Shown here: piece by piece, positions 32,899 through 42,086 of the stretch
Position numbering within the stretch: the first letter of the stretch is position 1
Layout of the letters: each line of letters starts with the position of its first letter
Assembly: GCA_030447925.1 (NCBI GenBank)
Contig: JAUJNX010000001.1
Coordinates: 62,001 to 126,000, forward strand
Length of the DNA stretch: 64,000 nucleotides
Reading direction: 5' to 3'
Source of the DNA: Egibacteraceae bacterium
GTDB taxonomy: Bacteria; Actinomycetota; Nitriliruptoria; Euzebyales; Egibacteraceae
Program-made: the position numbers and the translations under genes
The notes under the pieces: model-generated
What the model was told of the DNA's origin: nothing
Database searches by the model: none
What the model saw: only the letters and a program-made list of their open reading frames with translations

Positions 32899-35133
32899 TC
32901 AGGGGGCGAGGAGGGCCGGGAGGGTGGCGGCGCGGCGGGCGGCGAGGTCGGTCAGGTCCAGGGTCGCCAGGCCCTGGAGCTCCAGGGTCGGGTCGTCGAC
33001 TACCACGCCCAGGCGCCGGTACGGGACGCGGCGGGCGTCGCAGAGGTTGGCGAACTGCAGCACGTTCGCGCTGGAGGTGCTGACCACCGCGCGGCTGGGC
33101 GACTCGCTGAACAGCCACTGGTGCGGCGCGAGCCCGGCCTCGGGGATCACCCGCGCGCCCAGTCCCCCCGCGACCGCGCTCTCCACCAGGCAGCCGAGCA
33201 GCCCCCCGGCGGCGACATCGTGCGCGCTGCGGGCCCACTCCGCGTCGGCGGCGGCGACCAGCAGCGCCTGCAGCGCGCGCTCCTCGTCCAGGTCGATGCG
33301 CGGCGGCCGGCCCGCGATCCGGCGCTGGGTGGCCCACAGGTAGGCCGACCCGCCGAGCCCCGGGCGGGTCGGCGCCCCGACCTGGAACAGCACGTCGCCG
33401 GGGGCGGCGAAGGCGTGGCCGACGCGGGTGACGACCTCGTCGAGCACGCCCAGGACCCCGACGACCGGCGTGGGGTGGATGTCGGCGTCGCCGGTGGCGT
33501 TGTAGAAGCTGACGTTCCCGCCGGTGATCGGGGTGCCCAGCGCGCGGCAGGCGGCGGCCATGCCCCGGATGGTCGCGGCGAACTGGCCCATGACCGGCGG
33601 GCGCTCCGGCGACCCGAAGTTGAGGTTGTTGGTGGCCGCGATCGGCCGGGCGCCGGTGCAGGCGACGTTGCGGGCGGCCTCGGCGACGACCAGCTTCGCG
33701 CCCTCCTCCGGGTCCAGCGCACACCAGCGGCCGTTGCCGTCGGTCGCGACGGCGACGCCGCGCGGGAAGTCCGACGCGTCGAGGCGCAGCACCGCCGCGT
33801 CCCCGCCGGGGCCGAGCACCGTGCCGTGGCCGACGACGCTGTCGTACTGCCCGGTGACCCAGCCGGGGTCGGCCAGGTCCGTGCCGCCGAGCACCGCGTC
33901 GATGGCGGCGCGCAGGTCCGCGGGGCCGGGCTCGTCGTCGACGGGCTCCGCGGCCGCCGGGTGCGGGCGCTCCTCGACCGGCCGGTGGTAGACCGGCCCC
34001 TCGTCGGCCAGGGACCGGGCGGGCACGTCGTGGACGACCGCGCCGCGGTGGGTGAAGACCAGCCGGTCGCCCTCGGTGACGGCGCCGATGGCGGTCGCCT
34101 GCACCCCCCAGCGGGCGGCGATGGCGAGCACCGCGCCGAGGCGGTCCGGGGACACCAGCGCGAGCATCCGCTCCTGGGACTCCGAGCAGAGGATCTCCCA
34201 CGCGGCCATCGACGGCTCCCGCAGGGGCACCAGGTCGAGGTCGACGCGCATGCCCAGGCCGGCCTTGGAGGCCATCTCCGCGGTCGAGCAGGCGATGCCC
34301 GCGGCGCCCATGTCCTGGATGCCGGACAGCAGGTCGGCGTCGTAGAGCGCGAGGCAGCACTCGATGAGCAGCTTGCCGGCGAACGGGTCGCCGACCTGGA
34401 CGTTGGGCCGCTTGGCGTCGGTGCCCTCGCCGAAGGTGGCGGACGCCAGGACCGAGGCGCCGCCGATGCCGTCGCGGCCCGTGCGCTGGCCCAGCAGGAC
34501 GGCGACGTCGCCGGGCCGCTCGGCGGCGGCGCGCTGGATGCGGTCGGCGGGCAGCACCCCGACGCAGAGGACGTTGACCAGCGGGTTGCCCTGGTAGGAC
34601 GGGTCGAAGGCCAGCTCGCCGCCGACCGTGGGCACGCCGATGGAGTTGCCGTAGTGCCCGACCCCGCGGACGACCCCGTCGACGATCCGGCGGGTGGTGG
34701 GGTCGGCCGGGTCGCCGAAGCGCAGCGGGTCCAGCAGGGCGATCGGGCGGGCGCCCATGGTCAGGATGTCGCGGATGATCCCGCCCACGCCCGTCGCCGC
34801 GCCCTGGAACGGCTCGACGAAACTGGGGTGGTTGTGGCTCTCGATCTTGAAGGTCACGGCCTGCCCGCCGCCGACGTCGACGACCCCCGCGTTCTCGCCG
34901 GGGCCGACCAGGACGTGGGGCCCCTCGGTCGGCAGGTCGCGCAGGTGCACGCGCGAGGACTTGTAGGAGCAGTGCTCCGACCACATCACCGAGTAGGTGC
35001 CCAGCTCCGCCGACGACGGCACCCGCCCCAGCGTGGCGACGATGCGGTCGTACTCGTCGTCGGTCAGACCCAGCTCCCGGGCGGTGGCGAGCGGGTCAGG
35101 CGCGGGCTCGGGGGCCACGGGTTCGGGGGCCAC
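32899..35133 (-). CDS. purL: PurL, FGAM synthase large subunit (small type)
   Basis: ATP-dependent amidation of FGAR to FGAM, using ammonia from PurQ, with PurS completing the complex. The 744 residues match the short bacterial PurL. Seen: [68 protein letters not shown] and [13 protein letters not shown]. The GTG at 35133 overlaps the purQ TAG by one base, a translational coupling. The first 12 residues are a Pro/Glu-rich extension. The frame is intact. Confidence 0.95.
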   Translation of the reverse strand: MAPEPVAPEPAPDPLATARELGLTDDEYDRIVATLGRVPSSAELGTYSVMWSEHCSYKSSRVHLRDLPTEGPHVLVGPGENAGVVDVGGGQAVTFKIESHNHPSFVEPFQGAATGVGGIIRDILTMGARPIALLDPLRFGDPADPTTRRIVDGVVRGVGHYGNSIGVPTVGGELAFDPSYQGNPLVNVLCVGVLPADRIQRAAAERPGDVAVLLGQRTGRDGIGGASVLASATFGEGTDAKRPNVQVGDPFAGKLLIECCLALYDADLLSGIQDMGAAGIACSTAEMASKAGLGMRVDLDLVPLREPSMAAWEILCSESQERMLALVSPDRLGAVLAIAARWGVQATAIGAVTEGDRLVFTHRGAVVHDVPARSLADEGPVYHRPVEERPHPAAAEPVDDEPGPADLRAAIDAVLGGTDLADPGWVTGQYDSVVGHGTVLGPGGDAAVLRLDASDFPRGVAVATDGNGRWCALDPEEGAKLVVAEAARNVACTGARPIAATNNLNFGSPERPPVMGQFAATIRGMAAACRALGTPITGGNVSFYNATGDADIHPTPVVGVLGVLDEVVTRVGHAFAAPGDVLFQVGAPTRPGLGGSAYLWATQRRIAGRPPRIDLDEERALQALLVAAADAEWARSAHDVAAGGLLGCLVESAVAGGLGARVIPEAGLAPHQWLFSESPSRAVVSTSSANVLQFANLCDARRVPYRRLGVVVDDPTLELQGLATLDLTDLAARRAATLPALLAP

Positions 35134-35843
35134 TACAGGTGCGCCGCGACGGGGCCGCCGCGGCCGGCGGCGACGCTGGACAGGACCGCGCCGAGCAGCC
35201 GGCGGCCGTCGGTGGAGCCCAGCAGCGCGTCCACGGCGTGCTCCGGGTGGGGCATGAGGCCCGCGACGTTGCCCGCCGGGTTGGTCACGCCCGCGATCGC
35301 CGCGACGCTGCCGTTGGGGTTGGCGGCGCGGGTGACCGTGCCGTCGGGCTCGCAGTAGCGCAGGAGCACCTGCCCGCCGGCGGCGAGCTGGCCCGGGTCG
35401 TCGTGCACGTAGCGGCCCTCGCCGTGCTTGACGGGGATGGTGAGGACGTCGCCGGGCTCCAGGCCCGCGGTCCACGTGGACCGCGCGGCGACCCGGACCG
35501 GCTGGGGCCGGGCGACGAAGCGCAGGCCGGCGTTGCGGGTCAGGGCGCCGGGCAGCAGGCCCGCCTCGCAGAGGATCTGGAAGCCGTTGCAGATGCCCAG
35601 CACCGGGCCCCCGCGCTGGGCGAACGCCGCCAGCGCGCCCATGACCGGGGCGAAGCGGGCCAGCGCACCGGTGCGCAGGTAGTCCCCGTAGCTGAACCCG
35701 CCGGGCAGCACGACGGCCTCCACGCCCGCGAGGTCGGCGGCGCCGTGCCACAGCAGCACCGGCTCCGCGCCGACGACCTGCAGGGCGTACGCGGCGTCGC
35801 GCTCGTCGCACGACCCGGGGAACTGCACCACTCCGACACGCAC
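35133..35843 (-). CDS. purQ: PurQ, FGAM synthase glutaminase subunit
   Basis: Class I glutamine amidotransferase that supplies ammonia to PurL. The 236 residues show [18 protein letters not shown], the nucleophile motif [20 protein letters not shown] and the His-Glu pair in [10 protein letters not shown]. The GTG at 35843 has an AGGAG site 9 bases upstream. It is followed directly by purL, while purS lies further upstream beyond a membrane-protein gene. Confidence 0.95.
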   Translation of the reverse strand: MRVGVVQFPGSCDERDAAYALQVVGAEPVLLWHGAADLAGVEAVVLPGGFSYGDYLRTGALARFAPVMGALAAFAQRGGPVLGICNGFQILCEAGLLPGALTRNAGLRFVARPQPVRVAARSTWTAGLEPGDVLTIPVKHGEGRYVHDDPGQLAAGGQVLLRYCEPDGTVTRAANPNGSVAAIAGVTNPAGNVAGLMPHPEHAVDALLGSTDGRRLLGAVLSSVAAGRGGPVAAHL

Positions 35844-35931
35844 GACGAACGCTCCTGAACCGGCCCGGACCCCCCGGCCCGCGCCGATCCTACCGGCCCC
35901 GCGGCCCCCGCCCGCCGCGGGCGGCCGGCGG

Positions 35932-36699
35932 TCAGCGGTAACCGGCCGCGCGTAGGGCGGCGAGGGGGTCGGGGAGGGCCACCAGCGCCGCGGCGTCGGC
36001 GCAGGCGCGGGACGGCGAGACGTCGGCGGGCAGGGCCGCGCAGGCCGCAGCCTCGGCCCGGCGGGCGGCCAGCGCCGTCGCCGCGGTGGCGGGGTCGCCC
36101 GCCAGGGTCGCCAGCTGGGACACGACCAGCGGCCCGATCAGCGGCGGCGGGGTGGCCGCGAAGCGCCCGTTGACCAGGATCGCCGACCCGTCGACCGGTG
36201 CGGTGACGTCGACGCCGGTGTCCTCGAACGCGGCCAGGCGCACCACGCCGCCCGCGTCGCCGACCGCCTCCAGCCGCGCGGCGACGGGCGGGTCCAGCGC
36301 CAGGTCGCACAGCGGCGCCAGCCCCGCTGCCAGGGTCGCGCGGTCGTCCTCACTGCCCGCCACCCGGACCCCGACCAGGGCGGGGCACGGCTCGGGCACC
36401 GACCGCGGGTCGGCGTCGGCGACCTGGTAGTCCCCGACCGCGTGGGTCAGCCCGTCCGCGGGCGGGGGCCGGCGGGCGGCGAGGGGCACCTCGTCGGGGC
36501 CGGCGACCACGAACGCGGCGACGACCGCGACCAGCGCGACCGGCACCAGGACCAGCGCGGTGAGCACGAACCAGCGCGGCAGGACCTGGTCGGAGAGCTC
36601 GCCGGTGGGGGTGCCCGCCCAGGGGTCGCGCGCGGACCCCGCCCGCGGCGTCCAGGACGGCCGGGCGGGCGGGCGCGGGGCGCCGTCAGTCCTCGACAC
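35932..36699 (-). CDS. Membrane-anchored hypothetical protein inserted in the pur cluster
   Basis: A 255-residue protein with a Pro-rich cytoplasmic N-terminus (about 1-40), one membrane helix (WFVLTALVLVPVALVAVVAA, about 43-65) and an outer domain with several Cys (about 105-245). No family is recognised. Its GTG at 36699 lies inside the purS coding end (14-base overlap), so it is translated with purS, and purQ follows 88 bases later. A role in purine synthesis is not implied by the sequence. Confidence 0.6.
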   Translation of the reverse strand: MSRTDGAPRPPARPSWTPRAGSARDPWAGTPTGELSDQVLPRWFVLTALVLVPVALVAVVAAFVVAGPDEVPLAARRPPPADGLTHAVGDYQVADADPRSVPEPCPALVGVRVAGSEDDRATLAAGLAPLCDLALDPPVAARLEAVGDAGGVVRLAAFEDTGVDVTAPVDGSAILVNGRFAATPPPLIGPLVVSQLATLAGDPATAATALAARRAEAAACAALPADVSPSRACADAAALVALPDPLAALRAAGYR

Positions 36700-36928
36700 G
36701 CCAGTCGAACCGCTCGATGACGGGGTTGGCCAGCAGCGTCGCGGCCATCGCCTCGACGGTCGCGCGCACGTCGGTCCCGTCCCCGGCCAGGGTCAGCTCG
36801 ATGTGCTTGCCGATGCGCACGCCGGCCACCCCGGTGAAGCCCAGCGAGGGCAGCGCGCGCTCCACAGCCTGGCCCTGGGGGTCCAGGATCTCGTCGCGCA
36901 GCATGACGTCGATCGACACGCGGGGCAT
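36686..36928 (-). CDS. purS: PurS, FGAM synthase small subunit
   Basis: An 80-residue subunit that bridges PurL and PurQ. It shows the family pattern RVSIDVMLRDEILDPQGQAV and ALPSLGFTGVAGVRIGKHIE, ending ANPVIERFDWRVED. The ATG at 36928 has only a weak ribosome site. It is the first gene of the purS to purL operon and divergent from the PurC-like gene across 114 bases. Confidence 0.93.
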   Translation of the reverse strand: MPRVSIDVMLRDEILDPQGQAVERALPSLGFTGVAGVRIGKHIELTLAGDGTDVRATVEAMAATLLANPVIERFDWRVED

Positions 36929-36997
36929 GGTCAGCCGTTCCAGTCGGCGAAGGGGCGGCACCGGGTGCTGCGATGCTAAACGCCCGGGCGCGATCGC

Positions 36998-37003
36998 TAG
37001 GCT
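36998..37003 (+). promoter_or_regulatory. TAGGCT -10 candidate for the PurC-like gene
   Basis: TAGGCT lies 39 bases before the GTG at 37043, leaving a short leader with a GGAGAGGG ribosome site. Placed in the divergent purS/PurC-like gap; no good -35 is visible. Confidence 0.35.
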
Positions 37004-37042
37004 GCCCCCCTGCTCGATGGGCGCGACGGAGAGGGCCGCAGC

Positions 37043-38341
37043 GTGACGGCGGTGGACGTGTCGATCCTCGCCGGGGATCCGGACATCCGGGGTTCGGTGC
37101 AGGAGATGTACCGCGTGCCGGACAGCGACCGCCTGCTGGCCCGCTCGCTCGACGGGGGCTCCGTCTTCGACGTCGGCCAGTTCTTCCGCATCCCGGGCAG
37201 CGGGGCGGCCAGGAACACGCTGCGTCACCACGTGTACGTCGAGCTCGGCGACCCGGCCACCTGGCAGGCGCTCGGCGCCGAGGAGCTCGGAGGCGTCTTC
37301 CAGCGCGGCGAGGACGTCGACCGCCTGCTGGGCTCCGCGGCGCTCGCCGAGCTGCGCGCGCACGGGGCGCGGACCCACCACCTCGGCCTCGTCGACCCGC
37401 AGACCGGCCGGGTGGCGGCGGGGCGGGACGCGGGGGCCTCCGATGTCGTGCTCATCCGCGAGTTCCCGGTCGTCAAGCCGTCGCGGGAGCGGCTCCTGAG
37501 CGAGCACGTCTACGACTACATCGACTACCTGCGGGCGCCGAGCAAGGTCATCGCGCTGGAGCACATCGTCCGCCTGGGCGTGCCCGGTGGCTCGTCCCTG
37601 CTCGACCGCTACCGGCGGCTCGTGGCGGCGGGCGACGACGCAGCCGCGGCGGCGTTCGTCGCCGCGCTGGGGCTGAGCGGCGCGCTGGAGCCCTGGACGG
37701 CGCTGCCCTCGCCGTCGGTCGAGTGGACGACCAAGTACGAGGACCACGACCGTCACCTCGGCCGGCAGGAGGCGGCGCTGCTCGGCGGCGTGCACGTCGC
37801 CACCCTGGCGCAGCTGGCCGACCTGCTCCTGCTCGCCACCACGGCGGTGACGACGATGTTCCGGCGGGCCGGCCTGCGGCTCTGGGACCTCAAGTGGGAG
37901 GTCGCCGACGACCGCGGCGCGCCCGTGCTGGTCGACACGATGGACCACGACTCCGCGCGCATCACCGCCCCGGGGGAGCTGGAGGGCGCGCGTTTCCACG
38001 TGCACTTCAACAAGCAGGCGGTGCGCGACTACTACCGCATCCTCCACCCCGACTGGCACCGGGCGCTCGACGACGCGAAGGAGCGGTCCGCGCACGACCA
38101 GCGGGGGCGCGGGTTCATGGACATCTACCGCGAGGGCGTGGCCCAGGGGCGCTACCCGACCATCCCGGAGCTCGACCCCGCGTTCGCCGCGCTGCAGGGG
38201 GAGAAGTACTGGTACGCCACCGAGGCCGGCGCCGGTGCCACCGACCCGGGCCGAAGCGCCGACCTCGCGGTGCGCGAGGTCCGCTTCTACGACGCGGCCG
38301 GCGCGGCCGGCGCCTTCCTGCAGCGCAACGCGGCCTCTTGA
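37043..38341 (+). CDS. Long, divergent SAICAR synthetase (PurC-like)
   Basis: Probably joins aspartate to CAIR in purine synthesis. The N-terminus SVQEMYRVPDSDRLLARSLD then GSVFDVG (about 18-46) corresponds to the usual PurC GKVRDLY...DRISAFDV start. LRLWDLKWEVADDRGAPVLV near 280 and KQAVRDYYRILHPDW near 323 match later PurC blocks (LVDFKLEFG, DKQFVRDWL). At 432 residues it is much longer than the typical 240-300. The GTG at 37043 has a GGAGAGGG site. Location beside purS supports the role, but key residues are too diverged to be sure by eye. Confidence 0.65.
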   Translation: MTAVDVSILAGDPDIRGSVQEMYRVPDSDRLLARSLDGGSVFDVGQFFRIPGSGAARNTLRHHVYVELGDPATWQALGAEELGGVFQRGEDVDRLLGSAALAELRAHGARTHHLGLVDPQTGRVAAGRDAGASDVVLIREFPVVKPSRERLLSEHVYDYIDYLRAPSKVIALEHIVRLGVPGGSSLLDRYRRLVAAGDDAAAAAFVAALGLSGALEPWTALPSPSVEWTTKYEDHDRHLGRQEAALLGGVHVATLAQLADLLLLATTAVTTMFRRAGLRLWDLKWEVADDRGAPVLVDTMDHDSARITAPGELEGARFHVHFNKQAVRDYYRILHPDWHRALDDAKERSAHDQRGRGFMDIYREGVAQGRYPTIPELDPAFAALQGEKYWYATEAGAGATDPGRSADLAVREVRFYDAAGAAGAFLQRNAAS

Positions 38342-38439
38342 CCGACCGTCCCCCCGCGCGATGGCGCGCCGCGTCTGGAGCAGTCCCCGCCCACGTACCT
38401 CCAGATCGCTCCGTTCCTACCTTGTGGGAGTGCTGGGCG

Positions 38440-38724
38440 GTGGATGTGCGGCCGAGGGGGTGGGTCCGGCTCGCGTTCCGGGTCGGGGCGGAGGCCACCA
38501 TCGATGCCGACCGGTTGCGCTCCGCCCCGCTGGCCACGGGAACGGCGAGGTCACCCGATGTGCGCGTCCAGCGGGAACGGCTCGCGGTCGGCCTGGCCGT
38601 GAAGACGTTGGATGCCGACGGCGCGGTCGTGGCGGCGCTGGGCGTCCTCGACCTTGGCGGCGCGCGAAGCCGGCGGACCGCGGCTCGGGGGAGCTGCTGT
38701 GGCGTGAGGCGCGGCAGGTCGTGA
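38440..38724 (+). CDS. Possible hypothetical protein in a 488-base gap
   Basis: The region 38342-38829 lacks a clear gene. The best frame starts at GTG 38440 and gives 94 residues, with GWVRLAFRVGAEATIDADRL and ERLAVGLAVKTLDADGAVVA, which read like a beta-rich domain. The C-terminal 20 residues look like non-coding sequence, so a frame break is possible. Weak call. Confidence 0.3.
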   Translation: MDVRPRGWVRLAFRVGAEATIDADRLRSAPLATGTARSPDVRVQRERLAVGLAVKTLDADGAVVAALGVLDLGGARSRRTAARGSCCGVRRGRS

Positions 38725-38829
38725 CGGGTGCGTGAGCGCGATCGTGGTTCCTCGTCCTGGGTGTCCATCGCGCCCGCGCTCGTTCGTCCTCCTCCATGAT
38801 CCGACCGATCGCCTCGAGGAGGAACGACC

Positions 38830-39189
38830 ATGGTGACCTACGCCGCGCTGCTCTACTACACCCGCGACTACGACTGGACGGCGCCGGGGCAGGCCGAGGT
38901 GATGCGGGAGTACGCCGCGTTCGGGGAGGCGGCGGCGCAGGTGATCCGCGGCGGCGCGGCGCTGCAGCCGACCACGACGGCCACCACGGTCGCGGTGACC
39001 GGGGGGAAGGGCGGTGACGTCGTCCTCAGCGACGGGCCGTTCGCGGAGGCCAAGGAGGTGCTCGGCGGGTTCTACCTGCTGGAGGTCGCCGACCTGGACG
39101 AGGCCGTTCGCTGGGCCCAGCAGATCCCGGCCGCCTGGGAGTGCAAGGTCGAGCTGCGCCCCCTGAGCCCCATGCCGGATGGGTCCTGA
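38830..39189 (+). CDS. YCII-related (DGPF) protein paired with ECF sigma factor
   Basis: A 119-residue single-domain protein. It has the DGPFAEAKEVLGGFYLLEV block that names the DGPF group of the YCII family. Such proteins are regularly encoded beside ECF42 sigma factors and are thought to affect their activity. The ATG at 38830 has a strong GGAGGAAC site. It overlaps the sigma gene by 11 bases, so the two are coupled. Confidence 0.88.
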   Translation: MVTYAALLYYTRDYDWTAPGQAEVMREYAAFGEAAAQVIRGGAALQPTTTATTVAVTGGKGGDVVLSDGPFAEAKEVLGGFYLLEVADLDEAVRWAQQIPAAWECKVELRPLSPMPDGS

Positions 39190-40429
39190 GGCCGCCCTCG
39201 CCGAGCTGGTCCGGGTCGAGGGGCGGCGGGTCCTCGCCACCCTCACCCGGACCCTGGGCGACCTGCGCCTGGCCGAGGACGCGGTCGGCGACGCGGTGGT
39301 CGTGGCCCTGCGGCGCTGGCCGGTCACCGGCGTCCCCTACAACCCGCGGGCCTGGCTGACGGTCGCGGCGCGCAACCGCGCCGTCGACATCCTGCGCCGC
39401 GAGGCCCGCCGACCCGCGAAGGAGGCCGAGCATGTGGCCGATGCCGCCGCCCGCGAGCCCGACCCCCCGCCCGACAGCGTCGTCCGCGACGACCTGCTCC
39501 GGCTGGTGTTCACCTGCTGCCACCCCGCCCTGGCCCGCGAGGCGCAGGTGGCCCTGAGCCTGCGGACCCTGGGCGGGCTGTCCACCGCCGAGATCGCCCA
39601 CGCCCTGCTGGTGCCCGAGGCCACGCTGGCCAAGCGGCTGGTGCGGGCCAAGGCCAAGATCGCCGCGGCGCACATCCCCTACCGGGTGCCCGCCGACCAC
39701 GAGCTGCCCGACCGGCTGCCCGCGGTCCTCGCCGTCGTCTACGGCATCTTCACCCAGGGCCACAAGGCGACCGCCGGCGAGGCCCTCGTGCGCGTCGACC
39801 TCTGCGACGAGGCCGTGCGCCTGGCCCGCCTGCTGGCCGAGCTGATGCCCGGCGAGCCCGAGGTGCTCGGGCTCCTCGCCCTGCTCCTGCTCACCGACGC
39901 GCGCCGGGCGACGCGGGTCGACGACGCCGGGGACCTCGTGCTGCTCCCCGACCAGGACCGGGACCGGTGGGACCGGGCGCGGATCGACGAGGGCACGGCG
40001 CTGGCGACCGAGGCCGTCCGCCGCGCGGGCGGGATCGCGGGGCCCTACCTGCTCCAGGCCCTGATCGCCGGGCTGCACGCGACGGCGCCGTCGTTCGCGG
40101 CCACGCCGTGGGAGGGGATCGTCGCCCTCTACGAACAGCTCGAGCGCGCCCACCCCTCGCCGGTCGTGGCGCTGAACCGCGCGGCGGCCGTCGGCGAGGC
40201 CCGCGGCGCGGCGGCGGGCCTGGCCGCCCTCGACGCCCTGGCGGGCCTGCACGGCTACCACCTGTGGCACGCCACGCGGGCCGAGCAGCTGCGCCGCCTC
40301 GGGCGCGACGCGGAGGCCGCGGGCGCCTACACGGCCGCGCTGGCCTGCCCCGTGACCGAGCCCGAGCGCCGGTTCCTGGAGCAGCGCCGCCGCGGCGTCC
40401 GTCCCGTCGGGTCCCGCTCGTCCTCCTGA
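39179..40429 (+). CDS. ECF42-type RNA polymerase sigma factor with long C-terminal extension
   Basis: A 416-residue sigma factor. Sigma-2 lies at about 5-75 (LGDLRLAEDAVGDAVVVALR, NPRAWLTVAARNRAVDILRR), sigma-4 at about 110-165 (LSTAEIAHALLVPEATLAKR). A helical extension of about 230 residues follows, with FTQGHKATAGEALVRVDLCD and SPVVALNRAAAVGEA, diagnostic of the ECF42/SnoaL-less long group. Family knowledge says the extension, not a classical anti-sigma, modulates activity with the upstream DGPF protein. No frame problem. Confidence 0.9.
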   Translation: MGPEAALAELVRVEGRRVLATLTRTLGDLRLAEDAVGDAVVVALRRWPVTGVPYNPRAWLTVAARNRAVDILRREARRPAKEAEHVADAAAREPDPPPDSVVRDDLLRLVFTCCHPALAREAQVALSLRTLGGLSTAEIAHALLVPEATLAKRLVRAKAKIAAAHIPYRVPADHELPDRLPAVLAVVYGIFTQGHKATAGEALVRVDLCDEAVRLARLLAELMPGEPEVLGLLALLLLTDARRATRVDDAGDLVLLPDQDRDRWDRARIDEGTALATEAVRRAGGIAGPYLLQALIAGLHATAPSFAATPWEGIVALYEQLERAHPSPVVALNRAAAVGEARGAAAGLAALDALAGLHGYHLWHATRAEQLRRLGRDAEAAGAYTAALACPVTEPERRFLEQRRRGVRPVGSRSSS

Positions 40430-40496
40430 AGGCGCCCCGCCGCGCGGGGGCGGCTCCTGGTCGCCGCCCTGCCGCCTGCGGACCCCCTCCCCGCGC

Positions 40497-41057
40497 TCAC
40501 CCGCCGTCCGCCCCAGATCGTGGCGCGGTCCGCCCGCCGGGCCCGGCCGGATCCGGACCGGCGTCGTCGCGGCCGGAACGGGACCCGGGTCCCTCTGCTG
40601 CGGTGCGCAGCCGGTCCATCACCCGGGTCAGGACGTCCAGCTCCTGAGCGGTGAGGTGGTCCAGGACGTGGGTCCGCAGCCCGCGGAGGTGCACGGCCAG
40701 CGCCCGTTCCAGTACCTCCGCGCCCTCGCCGGTGAGCACGGCCTCGGTCCCGCGCCGGTCGGTGCGGCACAGCGCCCGATCGATCAGGCCGGCCTTCTCC
40801 ATGCGGTCCGCCAGCCGCGAGAGGCCGCTGTCGCTGAAGGAGATCTGCCGCGACAGCTCGACCATCCGCAGGCGCCGGTCTGGACTGCGCGCCAGGCGCA
40901 GGAGCACCTCGAACCAGGTCAGCGGGATGCCGACCTCGTCCTCGAGCTGCCGGCCGAGGGCCCCGGACACCCGGTTGGTGCCCTCGAGCACCAGCCCCCA
41001 CGCGGTCACCGACGCGTCGTCGAGGTCGCTGATGGGTCCCGCGGCTGTCCTGGCCAT
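40497..41057 (-). CDS. MarR-family regulator
   Basis: A 186-residue MarR regulator. The winged helix is clear: LTWFEVLLRLARSPDRRLRM, LSRQISFSDSGLSRLADRME and LIDRALCRTDRRGTEAVLT. The ATG at 41057 has no ribosome site but a TATCCT box 6 bases before it. It is divergent from the isochorismatase-like and F420-type genes and probably represses them. The C-terminal 25 residues are Gly/Pro-rich and look disordered. Confidence 0.88.
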   Translation of the reverse strand: MARTAAGPISDLDDASVTAWGLVLEGTNRVSGALGRQLEDEVGIPLTWFEVLLRLARSPDRRLRMVELSRQISFSDSGLSRLADRMEKAGLIDRALCRTDRRGTEAVLTGEGAEVLERALAVHLRGLRTHVLDHLTAQELDVLTRVMDRLRTAAEGPGSRSGRDDAGPDPAGPGGRTAPRSGADGG

Positions 41058-41063
41058 GCCCGC

Positions 41064-41102
41064 AGGATACCTGTCTGAGCAGGGACTTGCAGTTGCAGGC
41101 AA
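41064..41102. promoter_or_regulatory. MarR leaderless promoter and operator candidate
   Basis: On the minus strand TATCCT (41069-41064) ends 6 bases before the ATG at 41057. TTGC-N8-GCAA (41087-41102), containing a tandem TTGCAG, lies in the divergent gap and could be the MarR site. Confidence 0.45.
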
Positions 41103-41199
41103 CAGGATCTATGTTCCTGTCGTAGCAACGTTCTGCATACGCAGGGAACAGACCTGACAGCCATGCACCGCGCACCACACCCGCGGACAGGAGAGCCCC

Positions 41200-42036
41200 A
41201 TGAAGCTGCGCAGCGTGATCACGGCCGGACTGCTGACCATCGCGATCGGGGGTGGGGCGGTGGCGCTGGGCGCCGACCGCGCCGCCGCGGGACCCGACGT
41301 CATCACCCCGACCGACGCCCCGGTGCTCCCGCCGGTCACGGCACCGGAGGAGGCCGAGGAGGAGGGTCGCTACGTCTACGACCGCCCGACCCCGCAGAAC
41401 TCGGTGCTCCTCCTGGTCGACCACCAGGTCGGCCTGATGTCCGGCGTGCAGGACTTCACGTCGCTGGCCGAGTACAAGAACAACGTCGTCGCCCTGGCCA
41501 AGACCGCCAAGGCGATGGACATCCCGGTCGTCCTGACCAGCAGCAACGCGCAGTGGCAGAACGGCGACCTGCTCCCCGAGCTCACGGAGCTGTTCCCCGA
41601 CGCCCCGGTCCTGCGCCGGACCGGCATCATCAACGCCTACGAGGACCCCAACGTCCGCGCGGCGATCGAGGAGACCGGCCGCGACCACGTGCTCGTCGCC
41701 GGTGTGACGCTGGGCACCTGCACGGCCTTCCCGACGCTGTCGATGCTGCAGGACGGCTACCAGGTCTTCCCGGTCGTGGACGCCGCCGGGGCGTGGAGCC
41801 GCTACGAGGCCGACGCCGCGATCACGCGGATGACCGCGGCCGGCGCGGAGCCCGTGTCGGTCTTCGCCCTGCTCGCCGAGCTCCAGTACGACTGGCGCAA
41901 CCCGACCAACACCGCAGCCGGTGAGGTCTTCCGCGAGCACCTCCCCGAGTACGGCCTGGTCATGGACCAGTTCTGGACCACCGTCGACCCGGAGGCGCGA
42001 CCCGAGGACCCCTTCGGCCTCACCCCGCGCCCCTGA
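41200..42036 (+). CDS. Exported isochorismatase-like (YcaC-type) hydrolase
   Basis: A 278-residue cysteine hydrolase with a signal peptide, which is unusual for this family. The signal covers about 1-30 (ITAGLLTIAIGGGAVALGA). The catalytic domain shows Asp74 (LLLVDHQVGLMSG), the NAYEDP segment and the nucleophile Cys174 in VAGVTLGTCTAF. The closest pattern I know is YcaC-like; the substrate is unknown. The ATG at 41200 has an AGGAGAG site. The neighbouring MarR gene is divergent and the F420-type reductase gene follows 50 bases later. Confidence 0.82.
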   Translation: MKLRSVITAGLLTIAIGGGAVALGADRAAAGPDVITPTDAPVLPPVTAPEEAEEEGRYVYDRPTPQNSVLLLVDHQVGLMSGVQDFTSLAEYKNNVVALAKTAKAMDIPVVLTSSNAQWQNGDLLPELTELFPDAPVLRRTGIINAYEDPNVRAAIEETGRDHVLVAGVTLGTCTAFPTLSMLQDGYQVFPVVDAAGAWSRYEADAAITRMTAAGAEPVSVFALLAELQYDWRNPTNTAAGEVFREHLPEYGLVMDQFWTTVDPEARPEDPFGLTPRP

Positions 42037-42086
42037 GCGCCCGCACCCGACCCCGCGATCCCCACGACACACGAGGAGCAGCAGCC

